Assembly (NCBI GenBank): GCA_001642005.1
Contig: LWCA01000094.1
Location: forward strand, 1 to 56,586
Direction of reading: 5' to 3'
Length of the DNA stretch: 56,586 nucleotides
Source of the DNA: Intoshia linei
Lineage: Eukaryota; Orthonectida; Rhopaluridae
The notes beneath the pieces were generated by a model. The model was not told where the DNA came from and did not search any database. It saw nothing but the letters and a program-made list of their open reading frames with translations. Shown piece by piece: positions 37,925 through 47,916 of the stretch. Numbering within the stretch: the stretch's first letter is position 1; each line of letters begins with the position of its first letter. Made by a program: the position numbers and the translations under genes.

Positions 37925-38160
37925 GGAAGTATTTTATTTGTCAGTATTTAATTAAAATAATGACAGTATATTTAAAGTACTGACAAAATAATTTTTTTAC
38001 TGCCCTTCCAATTTAAATACTGAAAATCAATTATTTATACTGACACCTTGTCAACTGGCACCTAAAATACTGAAAATCCATTATATCAACTGACAATTCA
38101 ATATTTCTACTGACAAACCATCTAAAATACTGACACTTTACGGATTAAAATTCTGACGCG
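37925..38160. repeat. Degenerate cluster of ACTGACA motifs
   Basis: About ten variants of ATACTGACA/ATACTGAAAATC occur in about 230 bp at irregular 15-30 bp spacing. The first two are in inverted sense (TGTCAGTATTTAA, TGACAGTATA) and the rest direct (GTACTGACAAAA, ATACTGACACC, ATACTGAAAATCCATTA, CTACTGACAAACC, ATACTGACACTTT). The origin is unknown: either a decayed tandem repeat, transposon sub-terminal repeats, or a binding-site cluster. Confidence 0.6.
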
Positions 38161-38542
38161 ATAAATACAAGCCTTTGAATTATGTATTTCACGGTATTTG
38201 TAAACGCGGATCTTAATCAAATTCTTCGCATGAAATTATATTTTTATTTTTTTGTTATCGTAAATATTTATCTATAAGGTGAATAAAAAGTTTTGACGAA
38301 AATTTCATACGCTTATAAAAAAAAACGTGATTTTTTACCTATGTACCAAATCTGAATCATAATAATATTATGGTAGTCACTTGGTTAGTGTGTTAAATAT
38401 CTATATACTAGGTTGGCTGTTATTTACTACGTACAAACAGGACCTAGGTTTGCCGAGGGCACATTTTTATTATACTTAAAAAATAAATTCACGTTGAAAT
38501 TTTAATTTAAAAATCCTATTATTCACTATTATCAATCTTTTA

Positions 38543-39520
38543 AAGGAGTGGTTCCCAAATTTGTGTCAGGTAGAACCATCAAATTACTTTACTTTAAAGT
38601 GAATTATTCAATTTTCATTTTTTGTTTGTTAACATTCAACAATAAAGTAAAAACAGTCCAATCCTAAAAATTGTCATAAATAGCATAAATTGAAGAAAAA
38701 ATAAAATTATAAAAACCTATTTTGTCATTTTCAATGTGATGATATATATTCAGTACCAATGTAACAAATACTTAAAATACCAATTATGTATCAATAATTA
38801 ACAATTATTAATAATAATGAAATTCTAGTGCTTTTTTCATTAAAAATAGAAGGTTAATTTGGGGTAATAATAATTTATGATTTTAAAATCCGTATCAGAG
38901 TATATATTTTTTTAAATTCTCGAACTCGTTTGATTTTCAAAAAAAAAGGACAATTGGGGTTTTTGACCCGTAAGATGTGAGTTTGGGAGGTTGAAATTAT
39001 GTTTGCTAACACCCCGGAAAAAACTGTAATTGAAATGTGAACTTTATAAAATTCTAAGACGGGTAGTTATTTAAATAAAGCTGGACAGTGTCCAGTGGAC
39101 ACACACAAACAAAAATCGCGTAGCATATTATATATATTAAGATTTATTTTTTTATCGTAAATATTTATTAAAAGGTGAATAAAATGTACATTGTAGAAGT
39201 TTTGACGAAAATTTTATGTACATATACTAGTTAGTTATAATTAACCAACAGTAATTTGTGGTTTTGACCATCAAGTTGTGCGTTTATGAGGCTGAGATTT
39301 ACGATAATCTTAATAATTTTACAACATGTCCCAGAATTTATGTTTTATTAAATTTTTGGGCTGATTTTATTTAAAAAAAAAAGGCAAATTGGGTTTTTGA
39401 CCTTGAAGGGCTGAAATGCGAAAACTATTATAAATTGGCTTCATTTAAATTCTACGAATGACGATTTTTTAAATATACGATAAGACACAGACAGACACAC
39501 ATTCAATTTTATATAAGTGG
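38543..39520. repeat. Repeat block downstream of the innexin gene
   Basis: 38543-38760 is a reverse copy of the 25040 repeat (GGTTCCCAAATTTGTGTCAG, then AAACAGTCCAATCCTAAAAA). 38820-39130 is a plus-oriented ~130-bp-unit copy with the terminal palindrome GTGTCCAGTGGACAC. 39250-39510 is another plus-oriented partial copy (AGTAATTTGTGGTTTTGACC, GGGTTTTTGACCTTGAAGGG). The block ends about 50 bp from the innexin stop codon. Confidence 0.65.
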
Positions 39521-39567
39521 ATTATTTTATAAAGGATTTGAATAAACTTATTTAAATAATTTATTTT

Positions 39568-42500
39568 TTAAACTTGACGTAAACGTTTTGTTAGGTCGGT
39601 ATTACCTTTAGATAAAGTTTTTTCCGTTTGTATTTCATGATTAGTCAATATATTTAATTCGTCTTCAACTTTTGAATATTCTGTGAATAGTCCGCAAACT
39701 CTAAAAAAAATTTATATTGTTTATACGCAAGTGGATAGATCAAACATCTAAGCTATTTCAGGTGTTTGCATTCAATTGCAATTTAACTAGAAACGGATAT
39801 TCGAGTTTATTATACATGAAAAAATATTGTGATAAACTTTGATTGTAAAATGTTTTTATATAATGACATTTTAAAAAATTACATTTCTGAAGCAATAAGC
39901 TCACTAGTATTGGAAGCAATCATTCTTATTAAAAATACTCCATCACGTCTCAAATAATCATTTACAAATTTTTTACAGTCTTCTTTTTTTGTGCCTTCCA
40001 ATATATCTGATACAATAAGTCTTGTATTTATAGATTTCAATAATCGACTTTTTAATAAATTTTTAAAAATGAGAGATAAACAACTGGCAATATTAATGAA
40101 TGATACTAAAAGTAACCAAAACCATATAAGCTAAGTTTAAATTACAATTAAAAATTAAAATGTAACCAAATATATTCTCTCTATAAACAAATTGATTGGT
40201 AAGGTGCACTGGATCATGTATTCATAATCGTTTCCAGGTTCTCTTATTGTAAATTGACACAAAGTTACTGTCGGAAATCGTTCCGAAGTTTGCCATGATA
40301 TTCCATTGATCATGTTTAGAAAGCAATGAACTCCGTAATATGTGTAAGTTTGACCCAGAAACCAATTCAAAGCAAAAAATTGACCAATGGAATTGATTAT
40401 GTACAAAATTTTCACTAATCCATACAGAGAAACTAATTGCATTCCGTACAACATCCACCATATTCCTTTAAATCTGGTATATAATAAATGTTTTCGGTTT
40501 AGCTAAAATGTTTATTTTTAGTGTATTTTAACATTATATAGCGAAACCTCAACAAAGAATCGACTCATGTGTCTAATTATGTATTGAGTTGTTTTGCTTC
40601 TTTTATCAGGGTCATTAGTTCGTTGGGCTTCTATTGCGGCATCGATTATGGTTACTACTGATATTCCAGATCTATTATTCAAAATATTCCATATTGCACG
40701 AGGTAAGTAAAATAATATTGACTGTAATGCTAATTTAGATATTATTACATGTGAAAACCAATAATTTTCTAATTTTTACAGATTCAAGTTTAATGTATAA
40801 TATTATAATTAATTATACTACAAGTAAGTATATAGTATATAGCAGTGATGGTAGCCAACAAAAACTAGGTGTGTTAAATTTTTCAGAAATTTTTTTCTAG
40901 TGTGTTTTTATTAAAAAAATATTAGGTCAATCCAAACCGTCAATTAAGTCGAACAACTTAATGATGGAAAATGAGTTAAAAATAATTTTTACATTTATTT
41001 AGATTTAAAAAATTGATTCTATCATGAATTTTTTCAATTTAGGGAAATATTTCTAGTCTTTATTTTCTATATCACGATAGAATATTGACAGTTTACAGTC
41101 AAATGCCTTAATAATACTAAACATTACAACAAGTTTTCCCGTACCCTTGAAATTTAAGGTTAAGTTCATTTAAATGCAAGAAAATGTTAGTAAAAAACAT
41201 AAGACTAACAATCCGATCGTTATTATCTAATTGAGAGTTATCTTTATATCTTAAAAATGTTTTAATTTCTGATAAGCATTTCACAAAGCGCTCAAGAACT
41301 TTACCTCTACTGAGTTTTTGATATTGATGTACATCAGCAGTCCATTACAACTTGATTCTACTTCCTTTAACATTAAAGTGAATTCTCTTTTGTGTAAGGC
41401 GCGTGTTTGGATGTAATTAATGATTTTTGTCACAGTGATAACAACCATATTTAAGTGACTCAGAGCTGTTTTAGAACAGAGTACTTCTTGGTGTATAATG
41501 ACATGAAATCCAACCAGGGGATGACCCACACAATTTGAAAAATTGGCTATAAATTTTTGAATTTTATAGATAATTTTAGATATATTAAAATATCGTTAAT
41601 TATTTTAGTAATATTTTTTATTTGAAGTCAACTTATATATTTTTTCAAGTGTGTAAAAAAAAATGTCAAGTTTGTATTTTTTACACGCAAACACGTACTT
41701 TGCCATCACTGGTATATAGTAAATAATTGTCAAAATCAAAAGCATACATAATAATAATCCGACCCATTGATAGTAGCTTATTCTTTTATGTTTAATTTTT
41801 ACACTGTCGTTGGCTAAAAATGGTGTATCTTCATTTGGTGCCAAGTAAAAGGTGTTTTTTGTCCAGCAAACACGATTTGAGTATTGAATATGCTTAATTT
41901 AATTATTATAACATTTAAAAATCCATTATATAATCGGATTCAAACAGTGGTTTATGACATTTTATATCCAACCTTTTTGATAGATTTTTAATTTTATTAT
42001 GAAAACATTTCACCGGGATAACGGTCTATTCTTTATAAAACAAAAAATGACATAAATGTAATTTTTAATGATTTTAATATTATTATAAGCAAATAGGTAT
42101 AAAATCTTTATACATTGTATTTTATGTTATATTTATATAAGAATACCTGTGATGTGAAATGAGCTGGACACCAACTAAATTTACAAAATAAATTATAATA
42201 AATACATTATGCTTTCCAGTATCTTCAGAACAAGCGGTTTGTCGAGTGAAACAGATAATTATGACACACTGTGTACACTGTACAGTGTACAATCTACAGT
42301 GTACACAACCCTAGAATTACAAAAAAAAATGTAAGCAAAAAATTGATTTTTGAACATGAAAGATTAACTTAACCTTGAAATTTTTTATATATTTGGAAAA
42401 ATCAGCATTAAATATAATCTTTTTTTAAGTTCTAGAACTACTCAAGTTTTTTCCAAAATTAGGTACCAAAATTTCCCTTAAAATCTATAAAATTTGAAAA

Positions 42501-45500
42501 AAAATTTTAGAAAATAAAAAATTTCCGTGTGTTTCTTTTGTGTGTTAACTGGAGATAACATTATAAACTGTAATTTTCTTTAACATTCTGGGACTATTGT
42601 GATTTTTTTAAAAAAGGGTAATTTGTGTTTTTGGTCCTGAAGATGTATTTTATTAAATTTAAATTTATGATAATATTTATGATTTTAAAATCTGTATCAG
42701 AGTGGATATTTTTTTAAATTCTAGAACTCGTTTGATTTTAAAAAAAATATTATTATGGTTTTTTACCGTTAATATGTGAGTTTCTGAGATTGAAATTAAT
42801 TTTACTTTGACGTCTGGTAAAAACTTTAATAGAAATGTGGAATTTTTAAAATTCTAAGACACTTAGTTATTGAAATAAAAGATAACAAATCAGGCAGACA
42901 AATAAAGAGTTTTATATACATTTATATGTAAAGTATAATGATGAAATATGTCTTTCTTTTATTTATTTGTCTGTTGGTTTGTTTCAGTTTATTTAAGAAA
43001 ATTTTTAAATTTAGTTATAAAAATTTCATAATTCTATTACAGTTGTTCGAGGATGATGTTTTATCACAAATTTCAATTTTAGAAATTGAGTCCTTCAAGT
43101 TCAAAAACCCCAATTATCCTTATTTTAATTCAAAGCAGTCCTAGAATTATAAAAAATACACAACCTGATACATATTTAAAAATCATTAACATTATGATCA
43201 ATTTCAAAATCTTATATCTTCACGGGCAAAACCACAATTATAATTTTTGTAAAATTAAGTAAATCATAGAATTTTATACAACCTAAATTCTGAGATGGTT
43301 TTTAAATTCATAAGCATTAGTATAAATGGTAACATCAAAAAAAATCATTTTCACGATCATAAACCCAAATAACCCTAGATTTAAAAAATATTACAACTGA
43401 TACAGTTATATCCAGTGAATACGCACAAAAAATTTCAATCTGACAAAGTGACACCTTCAATATAATAGTATTGGTCAAAAAAGCACTTTAATATTTATTT
43501 TTTTTTATTTCGAAAGTATTTTATTAAAACAAAAAAATTTCAATAATTAAGGGTGCTAAAAAAAAAATTATAGATGGTACAGTGGTATTTTGTTAACACA
43601 CACAAAAATTTTTAATCTGAATAAGTGACGCCTTCACGGTCAAAAAAGCATTTTAGTATTCATATGTATTTTTTCCGAAATATTTTATTAAAACAAAAAA
43701 TGTGAAATAATTAACGGTCCGAAAATTAAAAAAAAAAATTATTCTGATACAGCTTATTCCAGTTGATATCAATGCAAAATTTCAACGTCAGAAATCTAAA
43801 TAATAACNTAACACACACAGAAAATTTCAATCTTAATAAGTTACGCCTTCACAGTCAAAAAAGGATTTTAGTATTCATATATTTTTTTTCCGAAATATTT
43901 TATTAAAACAAAAAATGTGAATAATTTACAGGTCCGAAAATTAAAAAAAAAAATTATTCTGATAGAACTTATTCCAGTTGATATAAATTGTCCGATCCAG
44001 TGATCTCAATGATGCGCCAGCGCGCACTAGTGCACGATAAGACATTTAAAATATATTTTAATACAAAAAAAATGTGTAGGTCCAAAATTTGGACTCCAAA
44101 TTGTCAAATTCAAATGCTTATTATCAAGTTAAGGGAAAATTTAAAATTTATACATCAATTCAATCTTCCTAGAATTAAAAAAAGATGATATTTAATACAG
44201 TTTTTACAAGTTACAATATATAACAATTTTAATGTTAAACTTAAGCATTCAGTTTCAACAAAATAATTTACTGTTTACCCTTTATTTGTGGAAATTATTT
44301 CATTAAAAAACGTGATAACAAACAAATGTAAAATAAAAAATTTGATATAATTAATGGTCTTACAATTTAAAAATAATAAATTGTCTTCACATAAATATCA
44401 AAAAACCAAAATGGCGGTAATGAGGGGTCTGAATGTAATTATTTTAAAATAGATTATGCTAAATTAAAAATTAATTGTCGCTCACTTTAAGACTGGTGCT
44501 AAACCGCTAGTCGAGAGAAGTTGAATATTTTTATGTTTTATCCTTACTTATATAATATGCTTTGTTTGTCTTTGTGTGTTATTTCAATAAATATCAGCCT
44601 GAGTATTTTATAAAGGTCACATTTCAATTACCGTTTTTCCAGAGGTGTTAGCAAAATAAATTTCAACCTCCCAAACTCACATCTTACAGGTCAAAAAGAC
44701 CAGTTGTCCCTCTTTTTGAAAATCAAACGAGTTGGAGAATTTAATAAAATATATACGCTAATACGAATTTTAAAATCATAAACATTACCATAAATTTAAA
44801 TTTAAAAAAATTATATCTTTGGGCCAAAACACCAAATTACCCTTTTTTTTAATGAAAACAACCCTAGAATTTCAAAAAATTTACAGGTAGTACAGTTGTG
44901 TCCTGTTAACACACATAAAAAATTTCAATCCGAATAAGTGACGACTTCACGGTCAAAAAAGCATTTTAGTATTCATATATTTTTTTTCCTAAATATTTTA
45001 TTAAAACAAAAAATGTGAAATAATTAGCCGTCTGAAAATTAAAAAAAAAAAAATTATTCTGATAGAACTTAGTCCAATAGATATAAATACAAAAGTTAAA
45101 CTAAAGAAATCTACGCATTCCCAATAAAAAATAATTTTTAATATATTATCAACCAATATTTTTCAAATATTTCGATTCAAATCGGATTCTGTCTAATAAA
45201 TTAAAAAAATAGGATAACAATTTTTTTTTAATAATTCTTTACACAAATGTTANATAATAGTATTGGTCAAAAAAGCACTTTAATATTTATTTTTTTTTAT
45301 TTCGAAAGTATTTTATTAAAACAAAAAAATTTCAATAATTAAGGGTGCTAAAAAAAAAATTATAGATGGTACAGTGGTATTTTGTTAACACACACAAAAA
45401 TTTTTAATCTGAATAAGTGACGCCTTCACGGTCAAAAAAGCATTTTAGTATTCATATGTATTTTTTCCGAAATATTTTATTAAAACAAAAAATGTGAAAT

Positions 45501-45825
45501 AATTAACGGTCCGAAAATTAAAAAAAAAAATTATTCTGATACAGCTTATTCCAGTTGATATCAATGCAAAATTTCAACGTCAGAAATCTAAATAATAACT
45601 AAAAATAACTTTTAATAATTTCTCTAAATAATATCTTCTCTTTTCTAATATAAAAAAAATGTACCACGTAATAGGTTCGCCTGAATAATGTCTCGAAGTG
45701 ACAAGAATAGCAAAAACGATAAATAAAAATGTAGTATATCTACAATTGATACGATCCGTAATAGCGTCACCACCTCCAATCCGACCATCTCCAAAATCCA
45801 AAATATTGGCTGCCAAAGCTTCCAT
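39568..45825 (-). CDS. Innexin gap-junction protein (complete, seven exons)
   Basis: Exons (transcript order) 45825-45665, 42174-42147, 41892-41748, 40729-40548, 40502-40167, 40130-39883 and 39700-39568 join in phases 2, 0, 1, 0, 0 and 2 to give 410 residues. Seen: TM1 after DRINCRYTTF with TSRHYSGEPITCW; first loop CWCPAHFTSQ and VCWTKNTFYL (Cys54, Cys72); YYQWVGLLLSLQSILFYLP as TM2; TM3 LYGLVKILYIINSIGQFF; second loop RFPTVTLCQFTIRE and QCTLPINLF (Cys254, Cys271); TM4 LLIWFWLLLVSF; cytoplasmic tail with SEMIVCGLF. These are the defining innexin motifs; the canonical YYQWVP has Gly for Pro. Known: six to eight subunits form intercellular or hemichannels in the plasma membrane. The loop style is spiralian. 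Exon 2 is only 28 nt. Intron 3 holds a hAT element, intron 1 many repeats and an assembly anomaly. Confidence 0.95.
40843..41711 (-). mobile_element. hAT element with decayed transposase in innexin intron 3
   Basis: Ends CAGTGATGGTAGCCAAC (left) and TTTGCCATCACTG (right) are inverted, and the flanks are identical 8-bp gtatatag copies (40835-40842, 41712-41719). On the minus strand 41529-41281 reads VGFHVIIHQEVLCSKTALSH, then VVITVTKIINYIQTRALHKR, then EFTLMLKEVESSCNGLL, which resembles the hAT transposase core shared with GTF2IRD2 and ZBED-type genes. The next block, which should carry the TEVRW motif, is degraded, and no other part of the transposase is intact. 869 bp, orientation minus, same as the host gene. 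Confidence 0.87.
42230..42310. repeat. Palindromic TGTACACTGTA cluster
   Basis: GTGTACACTGTACAGTGTAC and, 10 bp later, CTACAGTGTACACA form overlapping inverted repeats, within innexin intron 1. It could extrude as a hairpin or be a relic of element termini. Nothing coding. Confidence 0.5.
42590..43450. repeat. ~130-bp-unit repeats in innexin intron 1
   Basis: 42590-42910 is plus-oriented (GGGTAATTTGTGTTTTTGGT, then GTTAATATGTGAGTTTCTGA). 43060-43450 is minus-oriented (GAGTCCTTCAAGTTCAAAAA, then ATCTTCACGGGCAAAACCAC). A 68-codon frame at 42938 with a leader-like hydrophobic start (MMKYVFLLFICLLVCFSLF) falls between them, but its second half is repeat, so it is not called as a gene. Confidence 0.65.
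43462..43807. repeat. 346-bp exact duplicate, first copy (ends at an N)
   Basis: This segment is identical by eye to 45254-45599. It ends immediately before an undetermined base at 43808. It carries minus-sense ~130-bp-unit repeat sequence (CCTTCACGGTCAAAAAAGCA). See the findings: the pair looks like an unmerged contig overlap. Confidence 0.85.
43808..45253. other. Segment between two single Ns, probably misplaced contig
   Basis: The segment is bounded by N at 43808 and 45253. It contains minus-oriented ~130-bp-unit repeats at both ends (43815-43985 and 44570-45170) and a non-coding middle. It separates the two exact 346-bp copies. No gene was recognised; a 66-codon frame at 43988 is chance. 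Confidence 0.6.
45254..45599. repeat. 346-bp exact duplicate, second copy (starts at an N)
   Basis: Identical by eye to 43462-43807. It begins immediately after the N at 45253 and runs to within 70 bp of innexin exon 1, where unique sequence resumes (ATAATAACTAAAAATAAC). Confidence 0.85.
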
Positions 45826-46358
45826 AATTAGGAAACGAACAAATACAATTTAATGCACTTATTTCGCTTTAATCTATGAATATTTAATAAATATTCAACC
45901 TCGAATGAATTGTGTGATTTCTGAAGCTAATATTAAAATGTAGAAACTTATTGATTATATTCTATTTTAAATTTTGATTATCTTACGTGAAATTTAACTT
46001 TAGAAACATGATCAGATATTGATTTTTAAGTTATTAACGACATTATATTGTGTTGACGTTAAATATTTTACATTTTCTCTGGAGCAGTAACTTTAATTTT
46101 AGGTTATACAAACCAGTATATTAAAACAGTATGAATGAGTTGTAAACATCCCTAGATAATATAAATTTTAATAATAATTATAAATATAATTATAATTAAT
46201 GTAAATTCTTTAGCACAAGATTATAAATTAAGATATTATTTAGAAATTAATTAAAATAAGATTAAATCATTAAATTGATCATATTTTAATTTTTACCTTA
46301 ATCCGCGCAGCCGGTTGCAGGTCAATATTTAAAAAAATATTTTCCAAGCGTATAAGCG
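45826..46358. promoter_or_regulatory. Candidate bidirectional promoter, innexin / KDM3-like
   Basis: This 533-bp interval separates the innexin start codon (-) from a putative KDM3-like first coding exon (+). Its right side has an unusual GC-rich patch for this window (CCGCGCAGCCGGTTGCAG at 46304-46321), the kind of CpG-bearing sequence often found at animal promoters. No TATA element can be called with confidence in this composition. Function is inferred from arrangement only. Confidence 0.35.
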
Positions 46359-46403
46359 ATGGTTGACCTAGTCGGAGAGAGACACGGAAAGATCCTATAC
46401 AAG
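46359..46403 (+). CDS. Possible first coding exon of the KDM3-like gene
   Basis: ATG at 46359 opens 15 codons (MVDLVGERHGKILYK) ending at a good donor AAG|GTAGTG in phase 0. It lies in the GC-richest patch nearby. The next recognised plus-strand exon (49298) starts in phase 0, so a direct join is possible, though further exons may lie between. Short VG-containing N-termini occur in KDM3 proteins, but 15 residues are too few to prove identity. Confidence 0.35.
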
Positions 46404-47192
46404 GTAGTGTGTTCATAATGTTTAAATTTTATTGTTTATATACAATAAATATTTAGTTTTAATGGTTGTATTACATCAAATACATTTTAAAATACATTGA
46501 ACTGTATTTAAAGGTATAAAATAATGTATAGGTCAAAGTTTCTCAAATGAGACTTTTTATTTTTATTTTTATTTTTAGTGTAATTAATAACTTAGTCAAA
46601 ATTTGGAAAGAAAAAAATTTCACTTGGAAGTTCTCCAAAATTGAAAAAATTTCTGAATAAATTGGTGTTTTGAAATAATTTACTACTATATGTTGGTATA
46701 CGCCAACATTGTTGGCGTATAAATGGAAATATCTCAATTTTTAATAACTTTGAAATTATTAAACCTATATAGTTAAAAATGTATAAAGACTTGTTATAAC
46801 TATTTTGATGGATTTGTAAAGACTTAAACATAATACTGGAAAAAATCTGATTTTCGTTAACTGAATTTTTGATAAATAATGTATACATTAAAACAATGGT
46901 TCCCGATTGGGTACAAAATTATACAAAAATTGGTAAAAAAAGTACTGGGGCCCGTGAGATTCAAATAAAATACAGAAAAATTTTGATCAACTTTTGTTTA
47001 TTTATATAGAATTTTTAATATTTATTACAGAGTTTATAAATGTTTACTATCACAAAGCTTAGACCACCGCTCATTATTATTTCAAAAATCTCACTTTTAT
47101 TTAATCATTAATAACATTTAAAAAAAATACTATTTATAATCCTTAGTGAAAAATTCGATTTTACTAAACCTTATGAAAAAAATCCATTTTTA
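46404..47192. other. AT-rich intron-like stretch with a hairpin
   Basis: At about 46694-46718 two 11-bp arms, TATACGCCAAC and GTTGGCGTATA, are separated by 3 bp, a perfect hairpin that stands out by its GC content. Nothing else was recognised. Overlapping minus-strand frames here (46543-46888) are chance openings. Confidence 0.4.
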
Positions 47193-47916
47193 CAGAGTTT
47201 CTCATGAATATAAATTTTAATTTCATAAATATAAGTTTATTTTTCAATAATATAAATTTTTAAGTAAATACTACTAAATGTAATTAATATTCGAAGTTCG
47301 ACGATAAAAACAAGTGTAGAAGTGATTTATGATAATTTTACAAGAATTAAAATTATGCGAAGGTTCTTTCTGGAATTTTTAAATAAGTGTAAGATTTATA
47401 GAGTATTTAAGAACAGGCCGATTATTGTAATGGATAATGTGAGGTTTTACCTGTACGGAAATAATTTCTTTATTGAGAAGAAAAAATGTAGAACAAATAT
47501 TCTTACCACAATATAGTTCTGACTTGAATCCTTTTGAAAACTTATTCAGCGTAATAAAATCACGTAACATGCGTCATAGGGCTAACAATCGAATTAGTTT
47601 AGTTACAAATATACAATTAGTTTTAGAAGAAATTAAAACAGAGCCTCTATTTTTCTCAATACCTATATAATATCCATGTGGGACAAAGTCAATATGATAT
47701 TCAGAAGACAAAAAAACCAATGTGTAATACATACATTTTTTATTTTAATTAAAACTTTTCAATTTAGTCGTAGACATTTTAATTCTTGTAAAATTATCAT
47801 TAATTACTTCTACACTTGTTTTTTTCGTCGAACTTCGAATATTAATTACAATTTACTAGTATTTACTTAAAAATTTATATTTATGAAAATAAAATATATA
47901 TTCATGAGAAACTCTG
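47193..47916 (+). mobile_element. Deleted Tc/mariner-superfamily element with long inverted repeats
   Basis: Ends CAGAGTTTCTCATGAATA and TATTCATGAGAAACTCTG are flanked by TA (47191-47192, 47917-47918). The inverted repeats extend roughly 130-150 bp inward with small indels (inner shared block ATTCGAAGTTCGACGA and ACAAGTGTAGAAGT). Between them the plus strand carries the C-terminal half of a DDE transposase in two overlapping frames: RPIIVMDNVRFYLYGN (second Asp in MDN) and then FLPQYSSDLNPFENLFSVIK (YSxDLNPxE with the final Glu). The N-terminal half is deleted and the frames are broken. It lies in the presumed first intron of the KDM3-like gene. Confidence 0.8.

Noticed and set aside
41605-41844. 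79-codon minus-strand frame as a stand-alone small membrane protein
   Set aside because: Its first part is innexin exon 3. The rest reads through the donor at 41747 into intron and hAT terminus.
42938-43144. Hydrophobic 68-codon frame that looks like a signal peptide
   Set aside because: The second half is repeat sequence shared with other copies, and the frame is not maintained in them.
45580-45825. 81-codon minus-strand frame as a separate gene
   Set aside because: It is innexin exon 1 followed by read-through into the intron.
46543-46888. Two overlapping minus-strand frames
   Set aside because: AT-rich chance openings with no recognisable motif.
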